Shown here: positions 43,653 to 51,314 of the stretch, one piece after another | Position numbering within the stretch: the first letter of the stretch is position 1 | Layout of the letters: every line of letters begins with the position of its first letter | Source: an uncultured Eggerthellaceae bacterium | GTDB lineage: Bacteria > Actinomycetota > Coriobacteriia > Coriobacteriales > Eggerthellaceae | Reading direction: 5' to 3' | Length of the DNA stretch: 64,000 nt | Assembly (NCBI GenBank): GCA_903789415.1 | Contig: CAIFEG010000007.1 | Span: 19,516 to 83,515, forward strand | Notes under the pieces: generated by a model | The model's input: the letters and a program-made list of their open reading frames with translations, nothing else | What the model was told of the DNA's origin: nothing | The model's database searches: none | Position numbers and translations under genes: made by a program

Positions 43653-44771
43653 ATGAGCAAGTACGATTATTTAGTTGTTGGAGCCGGTATTACCGGTGCG
43701 GTGTTCGCGCACGAAGCGGCGAAAGTGCATAAAAGTTGTCTCGTAATTGATAGACGGCCTCATATTGCAGGTAATATTTACACGAAGCCTGTCGAAGGTA
43801 TCAATGTGCATGTGTATGGTGCTCATATCTTCCATACGTCAATTCGCAGAGTATGGAACTACGTCAATCAATTCGCGGAGTTCAACAATTACATCAATAG
43901 CCCTGTCGCAATCTACAAGGACGAGCTCTACAATCTTCCGTTTAACATGAATACGTTTGCCGAAATGTGGGGCGTCAAGACTCCTGCCGAAGCAAAGGCG
44001 CATATCCAAAAGCAAATTGATGCCGAGCACATCGGAACTCCCCAAAATTTGGAAGAACAGGCGCTTTCACTGGGCGGCCGCGATATCTACGAAAAATTAA
44101 TCAAAGGCTACACCGAAAAGCAGTGGGGGCGTGATTGCACACAGCTGCCCGCAAGTATCATTAAGCGCCTGCCGTTCCGCTTCCGCTTCGATAACAATTA
44201 TTTCAACGATCGTTGGCAGGGCATTCCTATGGGCGGCTATACCAAGATGATTGAACGCATGCTGGGTGATACCGAAGTGCGTTTGAACTGCGAATATAAG
44301 GATCTGATCGCAAAAGAGCCTGATATCGCAGATCGTGTTATTTACTGTGGACCAATCGACGAGTTCTATGACTACAAATTGGGCCGTCTCGAATATCGAA
44401 GCTTGCGTTTTGAAAGCGAAATTTTAGATGAGGAAAACCACCAGGGCAATGCGGTGGTGAACTATACCGCGCGCGATGTTCCGTATACGCGTATCATCGA
44501 GCACAAACATTTCGAATTTGGCACCCAGCCAAAGACGGTGATTACGCGCGAATATCCAGCAGATTGGAAGCCAGGAGACGAGCCGTACTATCCCATCAAT
44601 GATGATCGCAACACGGCGCTCTATACCAAGTATGAAGATCTCGCAAAAGGCGAGGGCAAAGTAGTGTTTGCTGGTCGTTTGGGTGGCTACAAATACTATG
44701 ACATGGACAAGGCGATGGATGCGGCATTTGACTTGGTCGAACGCGAACTCGGCGTTCACATCGGTGAATAA
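43653..44771 (+). CDS. glf: UDP-galactopyranose mutase
   Basis: Converts UDP-galactopyranose to UDP-galactofuranose with reduced FAD. The 372-residue protein has the FAD loop VVGAGITGAVFAHEAAK, DRRPHIAGNIYT, YGAHIFHTS, LPFNMNTF and the active-site YTEKQWGRD, with GGYKYYDMDKAMDAA at the end. Start ATG follows AAAAGGA, one base after the previous stop. It implies that the glycan made by this cluster contains galactofuranose. A terminator closes the cluster. Confidence 0.96.
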   Translation: MSKYDYLVVGAGITGAVFAHEAAKVHKSCLVIDRRPHIAGNIYTKPVEGINVHVYGAHIFHTSIRRVWNYVNQFAEFNNYINSPVAIYKDELYNLPFNMNTFAEMWGVKTPAEAKAHIQKQIDAEHIGTPQNLEEQALSLGGRDIYEKLIKGYTEKQWGRDCTQLPASIIKRLPFRFRFDNNYFNDRWQGIPMGGYTKMIERMLGDTEVRLNCEYKDLIAKEPDIADRVIYCGPIDEFYDYKLGRLEYRSLRFESEILDEENHQGNAVVNYTARDVPYTRIIEHKHFEFGTQPKTVITREYPADWKPGDEPYYPINDDRNTALYTKYEDLAKGEGKVVFAGRLGGYKYYDMDKAMDAAFDLVERELGVHIGE

Positions 44772-44850
44772 TTCGCCCATGGGCCTACTTCAATAATTGC
44801 GTTCGTGCTCAGGAGCATGAAATCCTTCGCGGCACGCAGGTAAATGATTA

Positions 44851-44885
44851 AAGCCAGCAAGACGAAAGGTCAAGCTGGCTTTTTC
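44851..44885 (+). terminator. Terminator of the glycan cluster
   Basis: AAAGCCAGC pairs with GCTGGCTTT and ends in TTTTT. Confidence 0.88.
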
Positions 44886-44986
44886 ATTATGGAATATCCT
44901 GAAGAAGGGTATACTACGTGCGTTTGATCAGGCTATGATATTCCCAATGTTGATGATAATTCTCACATTATGGAAGAGGGGCTTAC

Positions 44987-45400
44987 ATGGATTCGAATAA
45001 GAATAAACCAACAATCCGTGTAGCTGCTGCGGTCATTCGTGAAGGTAATAAAATTCTCGCTGCTCAGCGGGGTTATGGGGAATTTAAAGATAAATGGGAA
45101 TTTCCTGGTGGCAAGATTGAGAAAGGTGAAACACCCGAGAGGGCCCTTGCGCGCGAGATCGGGGAAGAATTAGACGCGCAGATCCACATTGAATCAACGA
45201 TTTGCAGCGTTTCTTACGATTATCCAGCTTTTCACTTGGAGCTTACCTGCTTTTTGTGCAGCAAGGTGGGCGACCGCTTGGTTTTCTTCGAGCACGAAAA
45301 TCATGCATGGCTTGATATAGATCACCTTGATTCTGTTGATTGGCTCCCCGCTGACCTACAAGTCATTCAGGCAATTAAAGATCAGAACATTCTTCAGTAA
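44987..45400 (+). CDS. MutT-like Nudix hydrolase
   Basis: A 137-residue (deoxy)nucleoside triphosphate pyrophosphohydrolase. The Nudix box GGKIEKGETPERALAREIGEEL is complete, and the preceding IRVAAAVIREGNKILAAQRGYGEFKDKWEFPGG is typical of MutT and the CTP-pyrophosphohydrolase group. It would clean oxidised nucleotides such as 8-oxo-dGTP, complementing the OGG1-like enzyme, but this is inferred from family. Single gene between the glycan cluster and glnA. Confidence 0.92.
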   Translation: MDSNKNKPTIRVAAAVIREGNKILAAQRGYGEFKDKWEFPGGKIEKGETPERALAREIGEELDAQIHIESTICSVSYDYPAFHLELTCFLCSKVGDRLVFFEHENHAWLDIDHLDSVDWLPADLQVIQAIKDQNILQ

Positions 45401-45451
45401 CAATTGATGTGTGAACATCTGATGCGTATATCGATTTGAAAGGTATGAATT

Positions 45452-46795
45452 ATGGCAATGACACCTGATCAGCAATACGTAATGGAAACAATGAAGACAC
45501 GTGACGTCCATTTTGTGCGCTTCTGGTTTACCGATGTTATGGGCCGTATGAAATCATTTGCCGTAAGCCCTAATGAAATCGAAAATGCGTTTTCCGACGG
45601 TATGGGATTTGACGGAAGTAGTGTCGAGGGATTTACCGGAACGGGGGAAAGCGATATTTTGGCGTACCCCGATGCAACAACGTTTCAGATTCTGCCGTGG
45701 CGTCCCGAGCATGCAGCGGTTGCGCGCATGTTTTGCACCATTAAAACTCCCGATGGAGAACCTTTTGAAGCAGACCCGCGTCAAGTCCTGATGCGCGTGG
45801 TTAAAAAAGCTGCCCGTATGGGATATACCGCAAACATGGGTCCCGAGGTTGAGTATTTCTACTTTAAGGATTCTTCCCATACCGAATTGCTCGATCATGG
45901 TGGATACTTCGATTTGACTTCGCTTGATTCGGCAACCGATATGCGTCGCGATACGGTGTTGGCCTTAGAGGACATGGGCATTCCGGTCGAATATAGTCAC
46001 CACGAATGCGCTCCGAGCCAAAACGAGGTTGACCTGCGATTCTCCGATGCCCTCAGCATGGCTGATGCCGTCATGACGTACAAACTTGTAGTGAAAGAAG
46101 TTGCCAAACTCAATGGGGTATATGCAACCTTTATGCCGAAACCACTTGAAGCGTACCCGGGAAGTGGCATGCATGTGCACCAGAGCTTATTCGATATGGA
46201 CGGCAATAACGTTTTCTTTGATCCACACGATCCTTTGGGATACAACTTATCCGAAACGGCAAAGCACTACATTGCGGGCCTGTTGAAATATGCACCCGAA
46301 TTTAGCCTGCTCACGAACCAATATGTCAATTCATACAAGCGCTTAGTGTCAGGCGGTGAGGCTCCGATTTGTATAAGTTGGGGCCGCGCGAATCGCTCCA
46401 CGCTTGTGCGCATTCCGGGATACCGCCCGAATCGTGAGGTTGCGTGCCGCGTTGAGCTGCGCAGTCCTGATCCGGCATGCAATCCATACCTTGCCTTTGC
46501 TGCAATGATTATGGCTGGTCTTAAAGGTATTGAAGATGAGTTGCCGTTGCGTGCGCCCGTCGAGGGGCGTGATTTGGCAAAGTCAACGCGTCAAGAGCTC
46601 ACCGAAGAGGGTGCAGAGTGCCTTCCTGAAAACCTTGGTCAGGCAGTGGAACTCTTTGCGCATTCCGATTTGATGCGTGAACTGTTAGGAGAGCGCACGC
46701 ATAAGTTTTTGGTAGACCAAAAACGTGAAGAGTGGAATCAATACAGCAAGATGGTTTCTGACTGGGAATTACATCGATACTTGGAGGTGTTATAA
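45452..46795 (+). CDS. glnA: Glutamine synthetase, type I
   Basis: Makes glutamine from glutamate, ammonia and ATP. The 447-residue protein shows FTDVMGRMKSF, GMGFDGSSVEGF, MGPEVEYF (metal Glu), PVEYSHHECAPSQNEVDLRF, GSGMHVHQSL and NSYKRLVSGGEAP. The region around the E. coli adenylylation tyrosine reads DLAKSTRQEL, without tyrosine, so control by adenylylation is not expected. Length fits the shorter GSI-alpha group. The response-regulator gene starts directly at its stop codon, with its ribosome site inside glnA, so the two are coupled. Confidence 0.96.
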   Translation: MAMTPDQQYVMETMKTRDVHFVRFWFTDVMGRMKSFAVSPNEIENAFSDGMGFDGSSVEGFTGTGESDILAYPDATTFQILPWRPEHAAVARMFCTIKTPDGEPFEADPRQVLMRVVKKAARMGYTANMGPEVEYFYFKDSSHTELLDHGGYFDLTSLDSATDMRRDTVLALEDMGIPVEYSHHECAPSQNEVDLRFSDALSMADAVMTYKLVVKEVAKLNGVYATFMPKPLEAYPGSGMHVHQSLFDMDGNNVFFDPHDPLGYNLSETAKHYIAGLLKYAPEFSLLTNQYVNSYKRLVSGGEAPICISWGRANRSTLVRIPGYRPNREVACRVELRSPDPACNPYLAFAAMIMAGLKGIEDELPLRAPVEGRDLAKSTRQELTEEGAECLPENLGQAVELFAHSDLMRELLGERTHKFLVDQKREEWNQYSKMVSDWELHRYLEVL

Positions 46796-47494
46796 ATGGC
46801 TCGAAAAAAAGTGCTTCTTGCAGTTGATAGTCTAGAAAACACCTATAAGTTCACCCAGATTTGCAAGCGCCTTGATGTTGAAATCCTGAGCGCTCGCGGA
46901 CACGTGCAAGATAAAATGCTGGCTTCAAGTAACGAATATGACCTGTTGGTATACGAGATACATTCTGATGTTTTAGATGAAGTTGCCAAAATTGAGCAGT
47001 CAATGCTAAGCGACAATGATACGGCGCTGTTGCTTGTGGTTGAGGAAAATATGATTTCTGAGCTTCGCATGCCTGCCCACATTAGTGCGGATTTTGTCAC
47101 TGCTCGGGCAAGTGCTGCCGAATGTGAAATTCGTATGCGTCATTTGCTATGGAGCAGCGCAGAAGGCGATGCGTCAGATCTGGTCCGTGTGGGTGGCATG
47201 ATTATCAATCTTGCCACCTATCAGGTAACTATCAACGGTGAACCGCTTGATTTAACCTATCTTGAATATGCGCTGCTTTCGTTTTTGGCTACGCATCCAG
47301 GCAGGACGTTCTCGCGTCAAGCATTGCTTCACCGTGTGTGGGGGCTTGATTATTACGGTGGCAGTCGCACCGTTGATGTGCATGTGCGTCGCATTCGCGC
47401 GAAACTTGGTCCCGATCTTTCACTTCATTTGAAGACGGTCCGTGGAGTGGGCTATCTCTGGCAGGATCAAACACCTCGGTTAGATGATGAATAG
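46796..47494 (+). CDS. GlnR-like OmpR-family orphan response regulator
   Basis: A 232-residue regulator. The receiver-like domain (1-118) lacks the phosphorylation pocket: the strand-3 position reads YDLLVYEIHSD with Glu54 where Asp is expected, only one acidic residue (D11) remains near strand 1, and the strand-5 lysine is absent. The C-terminal winged helix (about 130-225) is intact: YLEYALLSFLATHPGRTFSRQALLHRVWG and RTVDVHVRRIRAKLG. No sensor kinase is adjacent. This matches actinobacterial GlnR, an atypical regulator of nitrogen genes, and the direct coupling to glnA supports a nitrogen role. Confidence 0.88.
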   Translation: MARKKVLLAVDSLENTYKFTQICKRLDVEILSARGHVQDKMLASSNEYDLLVYEIHSDVLDEVAKIEQSMLSDNDTALLLVVEENMISELRMPAHISADFVTARASAAECEIRMRHLLWSSAEGDASDLVRVGGMIINLATYQVTINGEPLDLTYLEYALLSFLATHPGRTFSRQALLHRVWGLDYYGGSRTVDVHVRRIRAKLGPDLSLHLKTVRGVGYLWQDQTPRLDDE

Positions 47495-47545
47495 CGTTTC
47501 AATCTGAATAACTTCCCACGACCTTTTTGTCAGTACACGGTTCCA

Positions 47546-47588
47546 TATGTCATGGTTTCTATTGGGCATAAACGGGAACCATGACATA
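47546..47588. repeat. 12-base perfect inverted repeat between convergent genes
   Basis: TATGTCATGGTT (47546-47557) and AACCATGACATA (47577-47588) form a stable stem with a 19-base loop. Neither side has a T-run, so it may be a terminator of unusual type or a protein site. Confidence 0.6.
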
Positions 47589-47594
47589 AAAACA

Positions 47595-49130
47595 TTATTT
47601 CTTGAGTGCCTGCGGGGCTACGAGCACATCGCATAATGTGGCAGCAGCGTTGCGGGCACTCTCTTTGTCAATGCCGGTGAGATCGATAACAAGGCTCTGG
47701 CATTGAGAAGATTCGCGTATCCCTTCAAGTTGACGCGTTGTTGCCACATCTATCTGCTTTTCTTTGAGCATGTCTATGATAGAGCCCAGGTCGTATTGTT
47801 TAGGGAACTGAATGACGAAATAGGGTGCATTTTGTGCCCCAATGATTCGTGGCGTTAAAAGCGTTTGGGCTCGCTTGCTCGAATCGCTCCCGATTTCCCT
47901 TTTCGCACCGGTAAGCATGGTCACCATCCGAATAAATGCTTGATAAGAGGCTTCGTATTGCTTTTTCAAGCGTCCTTGATACCGATCGTAATCACCATTT
48001 GAGATAAACGCAGCAGCACTTAATAGTTGAGTTTTTGCAATTGCGCTTTCAAAAAATGCGTTCCCAAATGCCGAGCGTGCTCGATGTGCAAGTTTGTGAG
48101 GCACAATTGCGTAGGCACACGAAAACAATGGTCCAAACCCATAGCTTGAAACTAAAATAACGTGATTTGGATCTTGGATATACAGCGGTGGTATAGCTAA
48201 TTCGGAGAACCGGAGAAGTGCGGGCTGATCATCCTCAACCACATAATGCGACGGACTCGCATCAACCCAGTCCAAGATTTCATTTTTCCTGCGAATAGGC
48301 ATAGTTGTGGCTGTTGGATATGCATGTGAGGGACGGCAGATGATAATGTTTGCGTCATCAGCCAAAAGCGCAGGGTCAAGCCCTCGTTGGTCGGTTTTTG
48401 CGGCCTGGGCATCAATGTTGTATGCACGCAGATCCTGTGCAAGCGATTTTGTAAGACCTTCGACATACCAGGTAACATTTTCTTTTGCTGGGGTTGCTTT
48501 CGAGTGAATCTGTGCGGACAGAATAAGCGAAAGGCGTCTGAAAAGCTCGTTCATGTTTGATGCAACAAGTATTTGATCAGCCGTTGCCTTAAGATGCCGT
48601 GTTTTTGCGACGTTTTGAACAAGTACATGCAAAAACGTTTGCTCAGCACGCACGCAATTGACATCGCTTGATTCTTTAACAATTTTGCGCAGGTGGGTCA
48701 TCCAATTTGTCGCAGGGGACCAGGCTAAAGGTAATGGCTTGGGTTTAAGATTGATGGCCTTCTTATCAGAAGCAGAAACACTTTGTCGATGTTGTCCTTG
48801 TCCTAGAGATATTCCTGAAGGTTGTGCAGAATCTTCTTGAATAATATCGGCAGGACTTGCGACAACATCCTCAATAATTGAATGAGTATTTCCCACACCC
48901 AAGGCAAAATATCCACTCTTGGGAATTGACTCAATATATCCTTCGTCCATGAGTTTATCGTAGGCGTGCTGAACCGTTATGGGGCTTACCTCGAGATGTT
49001 CGGCAAATTCGCGTTTTGAAGGAAGCCTTTGACCTGGGCGAATCCATCCCCGCTCAATGTCATTACGAAGACGCTCATAAAGCTGTACGTACATACTTTT
49101 TGAATCGTCATCAAGAAGGTAGGTGAGCAT
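47595..49130 (-). CDS. GntR/MocR-type regulator with degenerate aminotransferase domain
   Basis: A 511-residue MocR protein. The N-terminal GntR winged helix reads RPGQRLPSKREFAEHLEVSPITVQHAYDKLMDEGYIESIPKSGYF. A low-complexity linker (about 80-140) leads to a fold-type-I aminotransferase domain with YVVEDDQPALLRFSE, the MocR IEDDY equivalent. At the PLP-lysine position, where relatives have TFSKTLAP, this protein reads SSYGFGPLF, so the Schiff-base lysine is missing and PLP cannot be held in the normal way. It is probably autoregulated through the dyad at 49153-49186 upstream. Target genes unknown; the divergently spaced malic enzyme is a candidate only by position. Confidence 0.87.
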   Translation of the reverse strand: MLTYLLDDDSKSMYVQLYERLRNDIERGWIRPGQRLPSKREFAEHLEVSPITVQHAYDKLMDEGYIESIPKSGYFALGVGNTHSIIEDVVASPADIIQEDSAQPSGISLGQGQHRQSVSASDKKAINLKPKPLPLAWSPATNWMTHLRKIVKESSDVNCVRAEQTFLHVLVQNVAKTRHLKATADQILVASNMNELFRRLSLILSAQIHSKATPAKENVTWYVEGLTKSLAQDLRAYNIDAQAAKTDQRGLDPALLADDANIIICRPSHAYPTATTMPIRRKNEILDWVDASPSHYVVEDDQPALLRFSELAIPPLYIQDPNHVILVSSYGFGPLFSCAYAIVPHKLAHRARSAFGNAFFESAIAKTQLLSAAAFISNGDYDRYQGRLKKQYEASYQAFIRMVTMLTGAKREIGSDSSKRAQTLLTPRIIGAQNAPYFVIQFPKQYDLGSIIDMLKEKQIDVATTRQLEGIRESSQCQSLVIDLTGIDKESARNAAATLCDVLVAPQALKK

Positions 49131-49152
49131 GCGATCGCCGCCTTATCAAAGA

Positions 49153-49186
49153 AAACCTTTTTATTTATTCAGACTCGAAAAGGTTT
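49153..49186. promoter_or_regulatory. Dyad upstream of the MocR gene
   Basis: AAACCTTTT (49153-49161) and AAAAGGTTT (49178-49186) form a nine-base dyad centred about 40 bases upstream of the MocR start, a likely autoregulatory site. Confidence 0.5.
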
Positions 49187-49216
49187 GGAACCTGATTCCG
49201 CGAGCCTTGCCACGTA

Positions 49217-49257
49217 AATCTGACCACATGGATTCGACCGTGTGGTTCTGATCACGT
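49217..49257. promoter_or_regulatory. Nested dyad upstream of the MocR gene
   Basis: ACCACA (49223-49228) and TGTGGT (49241-49246), with outer ACGT pairs, form a second symmetric element. Its function is unknown. Confidence 0.4.
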
Positions 49258-49360
49258 AGGTTGCTACTGTAGTTATTTTGGCTCATCTATACCTACTTTA
49301 ATACGAGTATCGGACGCGTTACCAGTTTTTTGCTTTGACTTTTGAGTGCTTTGGCTGATG

Positions 49361-49412
49361 GCAAAAAGAAGCCCATCGCCAAGCAGAGCAATGCGCTCTG
49401 TATGACGATGGG
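49361..49412 (-). terminator. Terminator of the malic enzyme gene
   Basis: On the reverse strand CCCATCG pairs with CGATGGG around an inner CAGAGC/GCTCTG stem, then runs into CTTCTTTTTG. Confidence 0.75.
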
Positions 49413-49505
49413 TCGTAGCGATACGCAAACACTATGATGCACGCGCGGTGCTTATATGAAGTGCTCGCAAACGCGAATCAAACCGTTTCGATCTGATTCG
49501 CTTAT

Positions 49506-51176
49506 CTAGTCCTCAGGATATTCTGGCTGCCAATAAACCTTGGCAATAGCCTCGTCAATCTTATCAGGAGAAACATCGCTTTCTCCTTCTTTGATTGCTT
49601 CCTCAACAACTGCATGGGCAACCTTCTGTGAGAACTCTGTCAACAGATCCAGAGAAGGAAGCACTGGCGCGCCAGGAGCGGTGGTGTCTACGATGCCGTT
49701 TAAACTATGAGCGGCTGCAGAAGCCATACCTGATGTTACATGACGTGCGCCAGAAGCAAGCACGCCTAAGCCCAGGCCAGGATACACAAGTGCGTTGTTT
49801 GATTGACCAATCTGATAGGTAACGCCGTTGTATTCCACGGGATCGCTGGTAACGCCCGTTGCAACGAGTGCATGTCCTTTGCTCCATTTGATGATGTCGG
49901 CGGCGGTGCCTTCGGCTTTCGACGTTGGATTAGACATCGGGAAGATCATTGGACGGTCACAGTATGACGTCATTTCTTCGACTACTTTTTGATTGAAAGC
50001 ACCAAATACCGTTGATGTTCCCACAAGAATGGTCGGACGAACTGCGGCGACAGTCGTTGCAAGATCTGCGCCCTTCGGTAGATCGGGGAACTCAGAACGA
50101 GGATGGACATAGGGGCGCTGCGCATCAGAAATGTTGTCCATATCATCCAAGATCAAGCCACGACTGTTCATCAGGTAGAAGTGCTTGTTTGCTTCTTCAC
50201 GGGTCAGTCCCTGGTCAACCATTTCCTGCGCGATACGGTCAACGACGCCACAACCTGCGCTTCCTGCGCCGAAGCATAAGTAGCGCTGGTCGGTGAGTTT
50301 TTGTCCAGAAATTTTCAGTCCGCAAGAAATACCTGCAAGGGTCACAATGCCGGTGCCCTCAATATCATCGTTGAACACGGGGTGATCTTTCTGATACTTC
50401 TTCAAGAGTGTGTCAGCATGGCTGCGACCAAAGTCTTCAAAGTGGAGATAGAGATGAGGGAACTTTTCTTCGACGGTATTGACGAACTTATCCATAAATG
50501 CGTAATACGCATCGTCATCTATACGCTTTTCGGGAACGCCTAAGTACAGGGGATCTTCGCGAAGTTCATCACGATTGGTGCCCGCATCCACCACGACGGC
50601 TAAGGTGCGATTCGGGTCAATTCCTGCGCCTGCGGTGTAAACCATCAGTTTACCGATGGCAATTTCACCGCCGTTGGTGCCCCAGTCGCCGATTCCCAAA
50701 ATTGCTTCCGAGTCGGTGACGACAATAAGATCGATGTCGCGACCTGCAGCGGCAGCCGTGAGTGCAGGTTCAATCATTTCGGGCTTGCGTGCATCTAAGA
50801 AGCACATCTCTTGCGGATCAACATAATTAGTTGTGTAATTCTCAATGTCAATTGCAACGGTTGGGTTGTAAACAATCGGCATCAAAACAGCCAAGTGATC
50901 TGTTAAAACACGATAAAACAAGGTGCGGTTCGTCTGGAATAAGCGCATCAAGAAATGACGTTTGTCGATCAAACGGGTGTATGATTCGCAATCAGCATAT
51001 GCACGTTCTGCTTGTTGATCGAGAGTTTGCACGCTTGGTGGAAGCATACCTACTAACCCGTATTTTTCGCGTTCTTCCTGGGTAAACGCCGTTCCTTTAT
51101 TCAATACCGGATCGGCAAGGAGATCTTTCCCTCTTTTGCCATGCAGCGTAGCTTCATTTTGCGTTGTATCGTTCAT
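49506..51176 (-). CDS. NAD-dependent malic or malolactic enzyme
   Basis: A 556-residue protein of the large malic enzyme family. Visible motifs: YTRLIDKRHFLMRLFQTNRTLFY, VTDSEAILGIGDWGTNGGEIAIGK, FEDFGRSHADTLLKKY (metal Glu and Asp), NDDIEGTG, the NAD loop CFGAGSAGCGV and FPMSNPTSKAEGTAADIIKWSKGHALVATG. Malic enzymes give pyruvate and CO2, malolactic enzymes give lactate; the two look alike and I cannot decide, though the FNDDIEGTGIVTLA stretch leans to malolactic. The start follows GAGGTG. Together with the DASS carrier it suggests malate use. A terminator follows. Confidence 0.88.
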   Translation of the reverse strand: MNDTTQNEATLHGKRGKDLLADPVLNKGTAFTQEEREKYGLVGMLPPSVQTLDQQAERAYADCESYTRLIDKRHFLMRLFQTNRTLFYRVLTDHLAVLMPIVYNPTVAIDIENYTTNYVDPQEMCFLDARKPEMIEPALTAAAAGRDIDLIVVTDSEAILGIGDWGTNGGEIAIGKLMVYTAGAGIDPNRTLAVVVDAGTNRDELREDPLYLGVPEKRIDDDAYYAFMDKFVNTVEEKFPHLYLHFEDFGRSHADTLLKKYQKDHPVFNDDIEGTGIVTLAGISCGLKISGQKLTDQRYLCFGAGSAGCGVVDRIAQEMVDQGLTREEANKHFYLMNSRGLILDDMDNISDAQRPYVHPRSEFPDLPKGADLATTVAAVRPTILVGTSTVFGAFNQKVVEEMTSYCDRPMIFPMSNPTSKAEGTAADIIKWSKGHALVATGVTSDPVEYNGVTYQIGQSNNALVYPGLGLGVLASGARHVTSGMASAAAHSLNGIVDTTAPGAPVLPSLDLLTEFSQKVAHAVVEEAIKEGESDVSPDKIDEAIAKVYWQPEYPED

Positions 51177-51314
51177 TGAACACCTCGATTTACAATAGCC
51201 ATAAGATACAAGGCAAACTGTACCATCATTGCTTCGATGCCGGTGGTATCTTTCTTTAAAAGGCTTAAACGGCTCATTGAGGCGCGTAAATCACATACTT
51301 GGAAAGGCGAATGA

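Larger units (their letters stand above)
49131..49505. other. Gene-free region with several dyads
   Basis: These 375 bases separate the MocR start from the malic enzyme stop. They hold two dyads (49153-49186, 49217-49257), the terminator of the malic enzyme gene (49361-49412) and a hairpin (GCGAATCA/TGATTCGC, 49473-49501) just after its stop. I see no gene. Confidence 0.6.
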
